From assembly GCA_016213785.1 (NCBI GenBank), contig JACQZQ010000064.1, positions 1 through 64,000 of the forward strand: a stretch of DNA of 64,000 nt, given 5' to 3'. The notes beneath the pieces are model-generated. The model ran no database searches. It was not told where the DNA came from and saw nothing but the letters and a program-made list of their open reading frames with translations. Each line of letters starts with the position of its first letter. Position 1 is the first letter of the stretch. The stretch comes from Acidobacteriota bacterium (GTDB lineage Bacteria; Acidobacteriota; Blastocatellia; Chloracidobacteriales; JADJPF01). The position numbers were made by a program, and so were the translations under genes. Positions 17,049-27,119 of the stretch are shown here, piece after piece.

Positions 17049-18428
17049 TGGGTTTTCTAACCATTTACTTTGACGGAATTTTACTACAGTCAATGCGGCT
17101 CTAGCTAAATGGCCTAAGACAATTGCTAACCAGATATCACTAGGCTGTAATGGTCTTAAGAATTTTATAAGTAAGCATAAACTTATGGGAAGAGCAACTT
17201 GTGAAACTAAAGAAATATAAAGAGGGCTACGAGTATCACCTGTGCCTTGTAATCCTCCTGAATAAGTTAGAGCAATTGTGATACATACTCCTGAAATACT
17301 TAAGTAAGCAAGTAATTCTTTACCAATACTAATTACAAGTGAGTCAGTAATTCCAAATAAACCTAGTAATGTGCTTGGGATTATTAAGAACAAAGTTCCA
17401 ATGATAATTGCCATTGTTAACCCTACTTTACTAGTAGTTGCAACAGTTTGTTTAACTCGATCAAATTTTTTTGCCCCTAAATTTTGTCCAGCCATAACGG
17501 ATGAGGCACTCATTAATCCTACAGATGTCCAAGTAATAAGTGAGAAGAGTTGACTATATCCAACGCTATAGGCGGCTTGAGTTTCAGCGCTATGATCTAG
17601 AGTGCCAATAAATCTAAGTAAAATTACGCCTCCAATATTCATAGCTATACCTTGAAAACCCGAAGGTAGACCTAGGCTAAAAATACTTTTAATAATTGTT
17701 AAATCTGGGATTAAATCCCTACCGCTAGGCAATCGTACTGCCAAGCGTTTAGTTAATAAAAGATATATCCCAACGGAAGTCATTAAAAGAGAGGATCCGA
17801 CAGTTCCAATAGCTGATCCTGCTGTACCTAAAGCAGGTATTGGGCCAAGACCTGGAATTAAAATAATATTTAAGACTATGGTTAAAACAGTCATTAGTAA
17901 TCCAAGTTTTAGAGGTGTTTTAGCATCACCAGCAGCACGTAGCGCCCCCCCTAACATAAAGAAAAACAGTAGCCCTATGTTAAAAAGAAACATAATTTGT
18001 AAATACGGCAAGGCTTGTGCTCTAACGCTATCTTCAGCTTTAACAAGTGTAAGTAAATAAGGTGAGAGAAAATAACCTACTGGAGCAAGAATTAAACAAC
18101 TCATAACTAAAGAGGTTAATAGGGCTTGATAAAATATTTTATTAACTCGTGAAGTTTGGCCTGCTCCTACTGCTTGAGAGACTAAAACGCTCATACCTAC
18201 AGAGAGCGAGCTTATAAAAACTACTACAACTAGAAAAATTTGCCAGCCTACCCCAATAGCAGCATTAGCTTTATAACCTACGTAATGGCCTACTAAAGCA
18301 TGGTCAATAAGCCCTTGTAAGCCTGCTATTATATTTTGAATGATTGAAGGCCAAGCCATTTTCCAAACAGCATTAATTATTGGGCCTTCTATAATACTTT
18401 GATCAAATTTTTGTTTATCGCCCTGCAT
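17034..18428 (-). CDS. MATE family efflux transporter
   Basis: A 464-residue protein with about 12 membrane segments arranged in two MatE halves. Typical motifs are visible: GPIINAVWKMAWPSIIQN at the start, GLQGLIDHALVGHYVG in segment 1, LRAAGDAKTPLKLG in the middle, and GLQGTGDTRSPLYIS in the second half. Such proteins export cationic drugs or metabolites using Na+ or H+. An ATG with AGGAG-like upstream sequence is at 18428. It is transcribed alone, facing the nucleotidyltransferase operon. Substrate unknown. Confidence 0.92.
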   Translation of the reverse strand: MQGDKQKFDQSIIEGPIINAVWKMAWPSIIQNIIAGLQGLIDHALVGHYVGYKANAAIGVGWQIFLVVVVFISSLSVGMSVLVSQAVGAGQTSRVNKIFYQALLTSLVMSCLILAPVGYFLSPYLLTLVKAEDSVRAQALPYLQIMFLFNIGLLFFFMLGGALRAAGDAKTPLKLGLLMTVLTIVLNIILIPGLGPIPALGTAGSAIGTVGSSLLMTSVGIYLLLTKRLAVRLPSGRDLIPDLTIIKSIFSLGLPSGFQGIAMNIGGVILLRFIGTLDHSAETQAAYSVGYSQLFSLITWTSVGLMSASSVMAGQNLGAKKFDRVKQTVATTSKVGLTMAIIIGTLFLIIPSTLLGLFGITDSLVISIGKELLAYLSISGVCITIALTYSGGLQGTGDTRSPLYISLVSQVALPISLCLLIKFLRPLQPSDIWLAIVLGHLARAALTVVKFRQSKWLENPRFAT

Positions 18429-18545
18429 ATAGCTTTGTTCTCCTAAAAACTAGTAGCTCTAATTATTTATTTAATGTTGATGTATAGTTTAAGTTTTTTT
18501 ACGAAAACAAAATATCCTTCATCACTTAAAAGCTGAATGGTAATA

Positions 18546-18581
18546 AATAATTTACCTAATAATTTACCTAATAATTTACCT
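18546..18581. repeat. three tandem copies of AATAATTTACCT
   Basis: A 12-bp unit is repeated three times without change in the gap between the MATE and sensor-kinase genes. It may be a slippage product or binding sites for a regulator; nothing else is seen in this gap. Confidence 0.7.
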
Positions 18582-18723
18582 AAGGTTGAAGAGATTTTAA
18601 GTTTCAGAAAAAGTAAGATACCTAATTAGTAGTGTTAATGTTCCTTAAGAGACCTTTTAAAAACAAAGAAATGCCGGGTTGAAGTTATGATAGTTAAAAA
18701 ACAATGCTGAAAAGCTTAAAAGC

Positions 18724-21700
18724 CTATTTTTCTTTTTCATTTAACAATATTTCTTTGGTAAGCTCAAATTCTTTTGATAGTTCTTTTATAAAAAACTCAA
18801 CATTTTCTAAAGAACTATTGCGGCCACTTTTTTCTAACTCGTAGCACAATTTTTGTAAGCGTATTGCACCTAAATTTCCTGCATTACCTTTTAATGAATG
18901 AGCATTTTCTTCTAAAGCCCTAAAATCTGATAAGTTTAGAGCTTTTTGTAAAAGATTTATTTTTTCTGGGGCTTCTCTAAGAAAAATACCTATAAGATCT
19001 GCTACTAAATTAGGATCGCTTTCATCTTGTAATTCTCTTAAACTTTCTAAAACTAATACATCAATTGATGGTTCTAAACTTATATCAGCAATATGTTTCT
19101 CTAAGTTACCATTACTAGGTTTAGCTATAGTTTTTATATCTATATGAGTATGACTAGGTTTTTCAGTATTATTAGCATTATTAGCATTATTAGCATTATT
19201 TGTGTTATTGCTAGATAAAGGGTCGGTAGCTAGAGTAATTTTTGGTAATTTAGTATAGCAGCGCTCTAAGACCTGTTGTAATTGTTGTATATGAATGGGT
19301 TTACTAATATAGTCATCCATACCTGCTTTAAGGCATTTTTCCCTATCACCTTCCATTGCACCCGCAGTCATAGCAACAATAATTGGGCGCTCTGGTTTTG
19401 ACCATAATTTACAAATCTGGCGTGTAGCCTCTAGTCCATCCATTTCTGGCATTTGTATGTCGGTTAAGAGAACATCATAGCTTTGACGTTCTAAGGCTGA
19501 TAAAATCTCTAAGCCATTAGCTACAGTATCAGCACGGTATCCCATTTGTTTTAATATTTGTAGAGCTACTTTTTGGTTAACTACATTATCTTCAGCTAGA
19601 AGAATACGTAAAGGTTTATCTTGAGCCATATCTTTATTTATCATTAAATTTTTAGGTCGCCTGACCCTAGAAGTATGACTACCTAAAATATTCATCAAGT
19701 TATCATAAAGATGAGAAAGTTTTATTGGTTTGTTAATTAAAACATCAGGGTCTTTTATTAATTTTGACTGCTGCCCAAGAATAGTTAATAAAACCACTTT
19801 AGTCGAATTTTCGCTAATATACTCTTTAATACTTTCTACAAAAAAGAGTAGCTCTTTTTCTAAAGCCTGGACATCTAAAATAAAAATATCAAACAGTTCT
19901 TCTGATTTAATCCAGTCTAAAACTTCCTTGCTAGAACCTGTTACTTTAGAAAACATTCCTCTAGCTTCAGTAAAATCTTTTAGGATATTTTGGTTCGTTA
20001 AGTTGTCTATAAAAATTAAAACTCTTTTACCTAATAGTTTTGGCTGTTCTAATTCTAAGTAGCTATGTGGTTTAGCTTCAACAGAATCTATAGTAATAGT
20101 AAAGAAAAAAGTAGAACCTTTTTTCACTTGGCTTTCTACCCACATTCTACCACCTAACATTTCACTAAGCCGTTTACTAATAGCTAAACCCAAACCTGTC
20201 CCCCCATATTGGCGCGTAGTAGAAGAATCTACTTGGCTAAATGACAGAAAAAGCCTATCCATTTTATTAGTAGGAATCCCAATGCCTGTATCTTTAACTG
20301 AAAATTGGATCTCATGTTTATTATCAGATAGAGGTTTACTAATTACTGTAATTAATATTTCGCCTTTTTCTGTAAACTTAACTGCATTACTAAGTAGATT
20401 AACTAGAATTTGTCTTATGCGGGTTACATCACTAACTAGGCCATCAGGAATATTCCTATCAATTATGTAAGCAAGATTAAGGTTTTTTTCTAGAGCTTTT
20501 GGGGTAATCAAATCTATAGATTCTTCTACACAGCTATAAATATCAAATTCAATAAATTCTAGTTCTAGTTTGCCAGACTCTATTTTTGAAAAGTCAAGTA
20601 TGTCATTGATAAGAGTAAGAAGAGAATCTCCGCTAGTACGGATGGTTTCAATATAATCTTGTTGTTCTGAAGTAAGCTTAGTATTTAGTAGAAGCCCAGT
20701 CATTCCAATTACAGCATTCATTGGAGTACGAATTTCATGGCTCATATTGGCTAAAAAAAGACTTTTTGCCCTATCAGACTCTAGGGTTTTAGCTTCTGAA
20801 TCTAGAGCTTTATTTTTAAGCTCAATAGCTTTTTTTTCAGCCTCTTTAAGTTGGTTTATGGTGCTATTAAGTTCTTCTGTTCGTTCTTTAACTTTTGCTT
20901 CTAGCACAATACTGCGAAATTTTAAGGCTTTTTCCCTAAATTTTATTAACCCCAAAATACTGGAAACTATTGATAATAAATAAAAAGCATATGCCCATTT
21001 AGTACGCCACCAAGGTGTTAATACTAGAAAATTATATTTAGCTCCTACTTCATTCCAAACTCCACTATTGTTAGAGGCTATTACTAGAAAAGTATATTCT
21101 CCTGGTTCTAAATTATTATACGTAATATCTCTACGAGATCCAAGTTCACGCCATGCTTGTTCATAGCCTATTAATTTACACTTAAATTTAACTTTATCAG
21201 GTGCAACAAAGCTTAAGGCCACAAAGTTAAAATGCAATTCATATTTATTAGGTAATATTTCTAGTTTATCTTTTAAGTTAAATTTTTCTCTATTAAGTAA
21301 AAGTTCTTCAATAACAACATTTGGAGCTTTGGTATTAATAATATCCTCACTAGGATCAATGACTACTACTCCTTTTACTGTAGGAAACCAAACTCTGCCA
21401 TCTTTAGTTTTCCATCCAGCAGGCTGAGTTGAGCCATTACATTGATTACTAGCCATTCCTTCGGATTTACCATAAACTATGGATTTAACAGACTCAACTC
21501 TACCATAAGCAAAAGCATCTAGTTCTTGTTTAGAAATTTCAAAGACTCCTTTATTACAACCAAACCAAAAACTATTTTTATTATCAAGTAAAATTTGGAA
21601 GATATTACCTGCAAAAACTCCTTGTTGTGGGGTGTAATGAGTAAACTTACCATTTTCAAACCTAGAAATCCCTTCATTAGTACCACACCAAAGCACATTA

Positions 21701-23238
21701 TTAGAATCTAGAAAAAGAGAGAAAACTTGATTAGTATTTAAACCATTACTTTTATTATAATTAATAAATTTTCCATCAACAAAATAGCTTAAGCCATTAT
21801 TACTAGTGGCAATCCAAATATTGCCTTTTAAGTCTCCTGTTAGAGCAGTAACAGAGTTACTAGGTAAACCTTGAGCGGTAGTATATTCTTCTAATTTATT
21901 ATTTTCATAAGTAATTAAACCCTTACCATTTGTCCCTATCCAAAGTTTATTTTTTTTATCTACATAAAGTGAAGTAACATCATGTTTAATAATAGGGTTA
22001 GACCATTTGCCATTGTTAAAATAGTTTAATCCGCTAGTAGTTCCTACCCATATATTTCCCTGCAAGTCTTGATAAATACTACGAATAGCATTATCTGTTA
22101 AACCACTACCTTCTACATAATTAATAAACTGATCGTTAGCAAAATAGCTTAATCCTCTATCAGTACCAATCCAAAGATTATTTTTATTATCTTCATAAAC
22201 AACCCTAACATAATTATGAGCAAGCCCTTGGTTAGTGGTATAAGAAATGATCTTAGTATCCTTAAGGCTTTTAATACCTTCATTTGTCCCTATCCAAAGT
22301 GTGCCTTCATGGTCTTCAAGAAAGCAACGTATAGATGAAGTAGATAAACCATTCTTGGATTTATAAGTTAAAAGCTCTCCATTCTTAAAACAATTTAATC
22401 CCCCATTTGTTCCTATCCAAACTACTCCATGACTATCAACATATAAATTCCTTATATAATTATCTACAAGCCCATTATCAATAGTGTAACTAGTCCAATT
22501 ATTGCTATTAAAAACACTTATGCCTTCTTTACCCGCTACCCAAATATTATTATTTAAGTCAGAGACTATAGCTCTAACAGATTTTACAAGTAAACCTTCT
22601 GCTTTAGGGCAAGGAAAAAACTCCCCGTTTTGAAATAGAAACACGCCTGCATTATCAGTACCCACCCAAATTTTTCCATCGGGTTCTTCATAAATCGACC
22701 TTACAAAGTTATTTCCTAGTCTTTCTTTGTCAAAATAGCTAGTAAACTTACCATCTTTAAGTTTACTTAACCCTTTATCAGTACCAAACCAAATACCTCC
22801 ATCACGACTTTCTTTTATTGAATATACAGTATTACTAGGTAGCCCATCTTTTTCTGAATAATTAAGAAACTCATTATTTTTATATCTAACTATTCCTGCA
22901 CCTAAGATAGAAATCCAGAGAGTTTTCTCTTTATCGACTAGCATAACCAAAACGCCATTTGCCTTAAATTCAGGCACATTATTACGATCAAGGATTGTAA
23001 ATTTTACTCCATCAAATTTTACAGCACCTTCATAAGTACCTAACCATAAGTAGCCGTCTTTAGTTTGAACTATTGAAGAAACACTATTTTGAGGAAGGCC
23101 GTCTTGTAATTCCTCTAACCTGTATTGCTCTAATTTCTTTTTAGGGTCAATGGCAAAAGCTATTAAAGAAAAACAGAAAATTATTAAGCAGGTAAGGGTA
23201 AAGTTTATAATTTTACTTACAATAAGCTTAATATTCAT
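18724..23238 (-). CDS. giant hybrid sensor kinase: beta-propeller, kinase, two receivers, Hpt
   Basis: 1504 residues. A signal/anchor segment opens the protein. About 14 two-component-propeller repeats (W.GT..GL/S....G.F..Y) follow to residue ~620, then a Y_Y_Y domain and a membrane segment near 750 ([18 protein letters not shown]). After a coiled coil come HisKA with H834 ([11 protein letters not shown]) and HATPase ([12 protein letters not shown]). Receiver 1 is atypical (FIDN in place of the DD pair); receiver 2 is canonical with phospho-acceptor D1260 ([12 protein letters not shown]). An NNANNANN spacer leads to an Hpt domain, H1447 ([13 protein letters not shown]). This is a complete phosphorelay in one protein, sensing in the periplasm; no output regulator is adjacent. 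Confidence 0.93.
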   Translation of the reverse strand: MNIKLIVSKIINFTLTCLIIFCFSLIAFAIDPKKKLEQYRLEELQDGLPQNSVSSIVQTKDGYLWLGTYEGAVKFDGVKFTILDRNNVPEFKANGVLVMLVDKEKTLWISILGAGIVRYKNNEFLNYSEKDGLPSNTVYSIKESRDGGIWFGTDKGLSKLKDGKFTSYFDKERLGNNFVRSIYEEPDGKIWVGTDNAGVFLFQNGEFFPCPKAEGLLVKSVRAIVSDLNNNIWVAGKEGISVFNSNNWTSYTIDNGLVDNYIRNLYVDSHGVVWIGTNGGLNCFKNGELLTYKSKNGLSTSSIRCFLEDHEGTLWIGTNEGIKSLKDTKIISYTTNQGLAHNYVRVVYEDNKNNLWIGTDRGLSYFANDQFINYVEGSGLTDNAIRSIYQDLQGNIWVGTTSGLNYFNNGKWSNPIIKHDVTSLYVDKKNKLWIGTNGKGLITYENNKLEEYTTAQGLPSNSVTALTGDLKGNIWIATSNNGLSYFVDGKFINYNKSNGLNTNQVFSLFLDSNNVLWCGTNEGISRFENGKFTHYTPQQGVFAGNIFQILLDNKNSFWFGCNKGVFEISKQELDAFAYGRVESVKSIVYGKSEGMASNQCNGSTQPAGWKTKDGRVWFPTVKGVVVIDPSEDIINTKAPNVVIEELLLNREKFNLKDKLEILPNKYELHFNFVALSFVAPDKVKFKCKLIGYEQAWRELGSRRDITYNNLEPGEYTFLVIASNNSGVWNEVGAKYNFLVLTPWWRTKWAYAFYLLSIVSSILGLIKFREKALKFRSIVLEAKVKERTEELNSTINQLKEAEKKAIELKNKALDSEAKTLESDRAKSLFLANMSHEIRTPMNAVIGMTGLLLNTKLTSEQQDYIETIRTSGDSLLTLINDILDFSKIESGKLELEFIEFDIYSCVEESIDLITPKALEKNLNLAYIIDRNIPDGLVSDVTRIRQILVNLLSNAVKFTEKGEILITVISKPLSDNKHEIQFSVKDTGIGIPTNKMDRLFLSFSQVDSSTTRQYGGTGLGLAISKRLSEMLGGRMWVESQVKKGSTFFFTITIDSVEAKPHSYLELEQPKLLGKRVLIFIDNLTNQNILKDFTEARGMFSKVTGSSKEVLDWIKSEELFDIFILDVQALEKELLFFVESIKEYISENSTKVVLLTILGQQSKLIKDPDVLINKPIKLSHLYDNLMNILGSHTSRVRRPKNLMINKDMAQDKPLRILLAEDNVVNQKVALQILKQMGYRADTVANGLEILSALERQSYDVLLTDIQMPEMDGLEATRQICKLWSKPERPIIVAMTAGAMEGDREKCLKAGMDDYISKPIHIQQLQQVLERCYTKLPKITLATDPLSSNNTNNANNANNANNTEKPSHTHIDIKTIAKPSNGNLEKHIADISLEPSIDVLVLESLRELQDESDPNLVADLIGIFLREAPEKINLLQKALNLSDFRALEENAHSLKGNAGNLGAIRLQKLCYELEKSGRNSSLENVEFFIKELSKEFELTKEILLNEKEK

Positions 23239-23381
23239 AATTTTTTAGGCCAAATTTACTGTAAAATCCAAGACATTAAATTACCAGTAATAATTATTCC
23301 TAGCAAGAAATTTACTTAAAACTTAATAAAACAGTAAACTTAATTTCTATTCTATCAAACATAAGTTGCTTTCTGGCTAAC

Positions 23382-23391
23382 TTATAGATAA
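23382..23391. promoter_or_regulatory. candidate BioR operator (TTATAGATAA)
   Basis: The 10-mer fits the BioR consensus TTATMKATAA exactly and lies 57 bases before the bioB ATG. It overlaps a possible -10 box (TATAGAT). A nearby 6-6-6 inverted repeat, ATAACC-TGTCAA-GGTTAT (23388-23405), could be an alternative operator. No bioR gene is in the window. Confidence 0.45.
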
Positions 23392-23447
23392 CCTGTCAAG
23401 GTTATTTTTGCAAAGCTATTTTAACTGTTTTGAGGAGAATTTCTTTA

Positions 23448-24434
23448 ATGTCTACCACTGTAGATCTTTTACGCTATGATTGGAAATTAGAAGAAATTGA
23501 AAATATTTATAATCTTCCATTTCCAGAACTAATTTATCGTGCCCAAGATATTCATCGAGCTTATCACTTAAATAATGAAATTCAAGGATGTGCTCTACTT
23601 AGTATTAAAACGGGCGGATGCCCAGAAGATTGTGCTTACTGCCCACAATCAGCAAAATATGATACTAATTTACAAGCCGAAAGATTAATGAGCGTTGAAG
23701 ATACTCTAGCAATGGCTAAACAAGCTAAAGAACAAGGTGCAACACGTTTTTGTATGGGAGCAGCTTGGCGTAGCGCCCCAAATAACTCAGATTTTACACG
23801 TATATTATCTATGGTTAAAGGCGTAAGAGAACTTGGAATGGAAGCCTGCTGCACATTGGGGATGTTAACAGAGCAACAAGCCCAAGCTTTAGCAGAAGCA
23901 GGGCTTACGGCATATAATCATAATCTTGATACATCCCCTGAGTTTTATGGAGACATCATTTCTACTAGAACCTATCAAGATCGCCTAGATACTCTAGACC
24001 GAGTAGATCGCGCAGGAATAGCCGTTTGTTGTGGTGGTATTATAGGAATGGGTGAAAATAAACAAGATCGTTATAATCTTTTACAACAACTTGCTACACG
24101 TAGACCTCATCCTGAAAGCGTTCCAATCAATATGTTAGTAAAAGTTGAAGGCACACCTCTAGCTGATCAGCCTAATATTGATAGCTTAGAACTAGTCCGA
24201 ATGGTAGCAACAGCTCGAATCTTAATGCCTGCATCAATGGTACGTCTTAGCGCTGGACGACTTTCACTCTCTGATGAAGCCCAGGCACTTTGTTTTGTTG
24301 CTGGAGCTAATTCTATTTTTATGGGAGAAAAACTACTTACAACACCTAATCCAACAGCAGATAGAGATAGTGTCTTACTTGAAAAATTAGGTATGAAGCT
24401 AGTAGAAAATCATCCTGTAAACGCTTCAAAATAA
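23448..24434 (+). CDS. bioB: biotin synthase
   Basis: A 328-residue radical SAM enzyme that inserts sulfur into dethiobiotin. The cluster motif CPEDCAYC gives C58, C62 and C65, followed by PQSAKYDT. The second-cluster region includes RFCMGAAWR and [22 protein letters not shown] and RLSAGR near the end complete the family signature. I start at ATG 23448 because GAGGAG (about 23432-23437) sits at correct spacing, which overlaps the alternative upstream TTG. bioF follows after 15 bases, so the two are an operon for biotin synthesis. Confidence 0.97.
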   Translation: MSTTVDLLRYDWKLEEIENIYNLPFPELIYRAQDIHRAYHLNNEIQGCALLSIKTGGCPEDCAYCPQSAKYDTNLQAERLMSVEDTLAMAKQAKEQGATRFCMGAAWRSAPNNSDFTRILSMVKGVRELGMEACCTLGMLTEQQAQALAEAGLTAYNHNLDTSPEFYGDIISTRTYQDRLDTLDRVDRAGIAVCCGGIIGMGENKQDRYNLLQQLATRRPHPESVPINMLVKVEGTPLADQPNIDSLELVRMVATARILMPASMVRLSAGRLSLSDEAQALCFVAGANSIFMGEKLLTTPNPTADRDSVLLEKLGMKLVENHPVNASK

Positions 24435-24449
24435 GGTAAATCTGTTTGT

Positions 24450-25595
24450 ATGGGCATAGAATTAATGGAGTTTTCTACATTAAAACAAAGAGTTTATCAA
24501 GAATTATCTGAGCTAGAAAAATCTGGTCTGCGCCGTCGTCTAAATCCCCCTCTAGGAATAGACCTATCTTCCAATGATTATTTAGCTTTATCATCTCATC
24601 CATTTATTAAAGAGAATATGGCTCAAGCAGTCTTAAAATCAGGCTGTGGGTCAACTGCCTCCCGCCTTCTTAGAGGCGAGCGTAGAGAATTTGCAGAGGT
24701 AGAAAAGCTTTTTGCTTCTTTTAAGGGAACAAAATCAGCACTCTATTTTAATAGCGGTTATATGGCTAATATCGGAGTAATTACTTCTTTTCTAAATGCT
24801 GATGATTTGGTTTTTTCTGACCAATTTAACCATGCCAGTTTAATTGATGGGCTAAGATTAAGTAGAGCTAAAAAAATTATTTTTCCTCATTGTAACCTTA
24901 AAGCCTTAAAAGAACTCCTAGAAAAAGAAACCTGTTTAGGGCAAAAATTTTTAGTAACAGAGTCTCTTTTTAGTATGGATGGAGATCAAGCACCATTAAA
25001 AGAATATGCAGAATTATGTGAAAAAACTAATACAGCTTTAATAGTCGATGAAGCCCATGCAATAGGCATTTATGGCCCTTATGGTACAGGCTTAATTGAA
25101 GAAACAGCAATAGGTGATTCTGTATTTCTTTCTATTAACCCTGCTGGTAAAGCCTTAGGAGTAAGCGGAGCCTTTGTGGCAGGGCCAGATTGGGCAATTG
25201 ATTACTTAATCCAATCTGCTAGGTCTTTTATTTTTTCTACTGCTCCACCCCCAGCAATTGCCGCAGCCCTAGAAACATCTCTAACTATAATTAATAAAGA
25301 ACCCGAGCGTAGAAAACAATTGCTAGATATTGCTATTTACCTAAGAGAGTTGCTAATACTAAACGAAATTTCAATACCTGCTGGAAACTCACAAATTATT
25401 CCTGTAGTCTTAGGTAGTAATGAGCGTGCAAGTAACATAGCTCTAAAGTTACAACAAGCAGGTTTTGATGTACGTGCAATTAGACCCCCTACAGTTCCAG
25501 TAGGAACTTCACGCCTTCGTATTTCTCTAAATATTAATTTAGATCAAAATATTTTACGTGAGTTTACTAACACCCTAAAAAAAGTAATGGGATAA
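24450..25595 (+). CDS. bioF: 8-amino-7-oxononanoate synthase
   Basis: A 381-residue PLP-dependent alpha-oxoamine synthase that condenses pimeloyl-thioester with alanine, the first committed ring-forming step in biotin synthesis. Motifs: DLSSNDYLALSSHP, GCGSTASRLLRGE, NHASLIDGLRLS, IVDEAHAIGIYGPYGTG, and the PLP lysine K234 in AGKALGVSGAF. Family members usually have TFGKA or TLSKA before the lysine, so NPAGKA is a small variation. It may start at MGIELMEF (24450) or MEF (24465). It is followed by a terminator. Confidence 0.93.
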   Translation: MGIELMEFSTLKQRVYQELSELEKSGLRRRLNPPLGIDLSSNDYLALSSHPFIKENMAQAVLKSGCGSTASRLLRGERREFAEVEKLFASFKGTKSALYFNSGYMANIGVITSFLNADDLVFSDQFNHASLIDGLRLSRAKKIIFPHCNLKALKELLEKETCLGQKFLVTESLFSMDGDQAPLKEYAELCEKTNTALIVDEAHAIGIYGPYGTGLIEETAIGDSVFLSINPAGKALGVSGAFVAGPDWAIDYLIQSARSFIFSTAPPPAIAAALETSLTIINKEPERRKQLLDIAIYLRELLILNEISIPAGNSQIIPVVLGSNERASNIALKLQQAGFDVRAIRPPTVPVGTSRLRISLNINLDQNILREFTNTLKKVMG

Positions 25596-25614
25596 TGTAT
25601 CTTAAGACAAAATA

Positions 25615-25645
25615 AAAAGGTACAAAGCAAAACTTTGTACCTTTT
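25615..25645. terminator. terminator after bioF
   Basis: AAAAGGTACAAAG pairs perfectly with CTTTGTACCTTTT around CAAAA and is followed by GTATTTTT. It ends the bioBF operon and probably the convergent DUF1501 operon as well. Confidence 0.85.
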
Positions 25646-25691
25646 GTATTTTTAAAGATAAATTTAACTTAGTAGTCTTAAGTTAAATTAA

Positions 25692-27098
25692 CTAAGTCCA
25701 TAATACATCAATAGGAGCATAAACATCTTGAGAAGCATAAGGAACATATTCAAAGCCCCGTTTAAATGGGTCATCTTGACGAATGGTTGTATAGTCAATT
25801 CCTAATGCTGAGTAAATTGTACAAAAAACATCTTCTGGGCGAATAGTTATGTTGCGAGACCAGCCTGGATCCATTGTGCTAGCACCTGTAGGATCAGTAG
25901 AACCTATTGCACGACCTCCGCGAACACCAGCACCAGCAAATAAACATGACATTTGCAAGAAATGATCCCTACCTTGTTGATTATTTGGTTGCCCTACAGT
26001 ACGACCAAACTCACCCATTGCTACAATTAAAGTCTCATCTAACAAACTCTTACCGGCGGTCTTAGAAGGAGTTTTAGCTAAATCTGCGATTAATTGCCCT
26101 AAACCAGCATCCAAGGCTCTTGCTGGGTTATAGATACCTTGTGGCGTATAAATACCATTATGATTATCCCATCCACCAAGGTTAATTTGAATAAAGTGTG
26201 TACCTAAATCACCTTTAATAATATTGCGAGCAACTAAACAAGCATTGCCAAAACCATTTCCACCATAAGTTGCAGCTTCAGTTTGAGAATATTGGAAAAC
26301 CGATTGTACTTCTGCATTATACATTAGCCCACGAGCTTGATTATAAGCAGAAGCCATTTCATCACCACCAACACCTATTACGCTTTGGCTATTACGGTTT
26401 TCTGAATCTAAAGCTTGAAGCATATTATAGCGATTGGTAAAACGGCTTTCTCCTACTGGATTAGTTGAATTTGAAAGTCCTGCTGGGTTAGGAGCAACAC
26501 CAAAAGGAGCAAATTCTGGAGCAAAATAACCCCGACCAACAATATTTCCTGCATTTAAGGCAATAAAGCCTGGTAGTTTTTGATTAGGAGTACGTTTGCT
26601 TTCAAACTCTAGTGCTGCTACTGCACCAATATTTGGAGCAATCTTAGAAAGACCACTAGCAGGATTACGACCTATTTGTGTCCAAATTTGTGCTAATGGA
26701 TGTACTAGAGCATAAGCACTCATTGAGCGAACTACTGCAAAATTAGGGAGTTGTTCAGCAAGCTTTGGTAATAAACCTTTAGGCCAACGAACTTGTCCAA
26801 TTGTAGTAGGCTCAAAATCCTTTGGTGTCCAGCTACCTTCTTTTAAGTCAAAAGTGTCTACATGGCTAGGAGCGCCATCTAAATGTATAAAAATACAGTT
26901 TTTAGCAGTGCTTTCTAAACGTGGTTTAGTTTGAGCTAATACTTCCAAAGGTTTAGCAGCTTGGGTAAAGAAAAAGCCTGTTAAGCCAAGAGCGGATAAC
27001 TTAAAGAACTGACGGCGAGAAAAACCTTCTCCACCTGCTAAACTTTGACGATATTCAGGCAATCTATTTTGTGCATCAAGTAATTCTTTTCTATTCAT
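25692..27098 (-). CDS. DUF1501 family protein with Tat-like signal
   Basis: A 468-residue exported protein of the sulfatase-like DUF1501 family. The N-terminus has a twin-arginine-like motif, SRRQFFKLSALGLTGFFF, consistent with export in folded form. Family motifs include CIFIHLDGAPSHVDTFDLK, MGEFGRTVG and GRDHFLQMSCLFAGAGVRGG. It is encoded 21 bases after the DUF1549/DUF1553 gene, the standard pairing in Planctomycetes, Verrucomicrobia and Acidobacteria. The pair is thought to act on polysaccharide or other extracellular polymers, but no activity is proven. Confidence 0.9.
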   Translation of the reverse strand: MNRKELLDAQNRLPEYRQSLAGGEGFSRRQFFKLSALGLTGFFFTQAAKPLEVLAQTKPRLESTAKNCIFIHLDGAPSHVDTFDLKEGSWTPKDFEPTTIGQVRWPKGLLPKLAEQLPNFAVVRSMSAYALVHPLAQIWTQIGRNPASGLSKIAPNIGAVAALEFESKRTPNQKLPGFIALNAGNIVGRGYFAPEFAPFGVAPNPAGLSNSTNPVGESRFTNRYNMLQALDSENRNSQSVIGVGGDEMASAYNQARGLMYNAEVQSVFQYSQTEAATYGGNGFGNACLVARNIIKGDLGTHFIQINLGGWDNHNGIYTPQGIYNPARALDAGLGQLIADLAKTPSKTAGKSLLDETLIVAMGEFGRTVGQPNNQQGRDHFLQMSCLFAGAGVRGGRAIGSTDPTGASTMDPGWSRNITIRPEDVFCTIYSALGIDYTTIRQDDPFKRGFEYVPYASQDVYAPIDVLWT

Positions 27099-27119
27099 TA
27101 TCTTATCTCCTTGCTGCTA

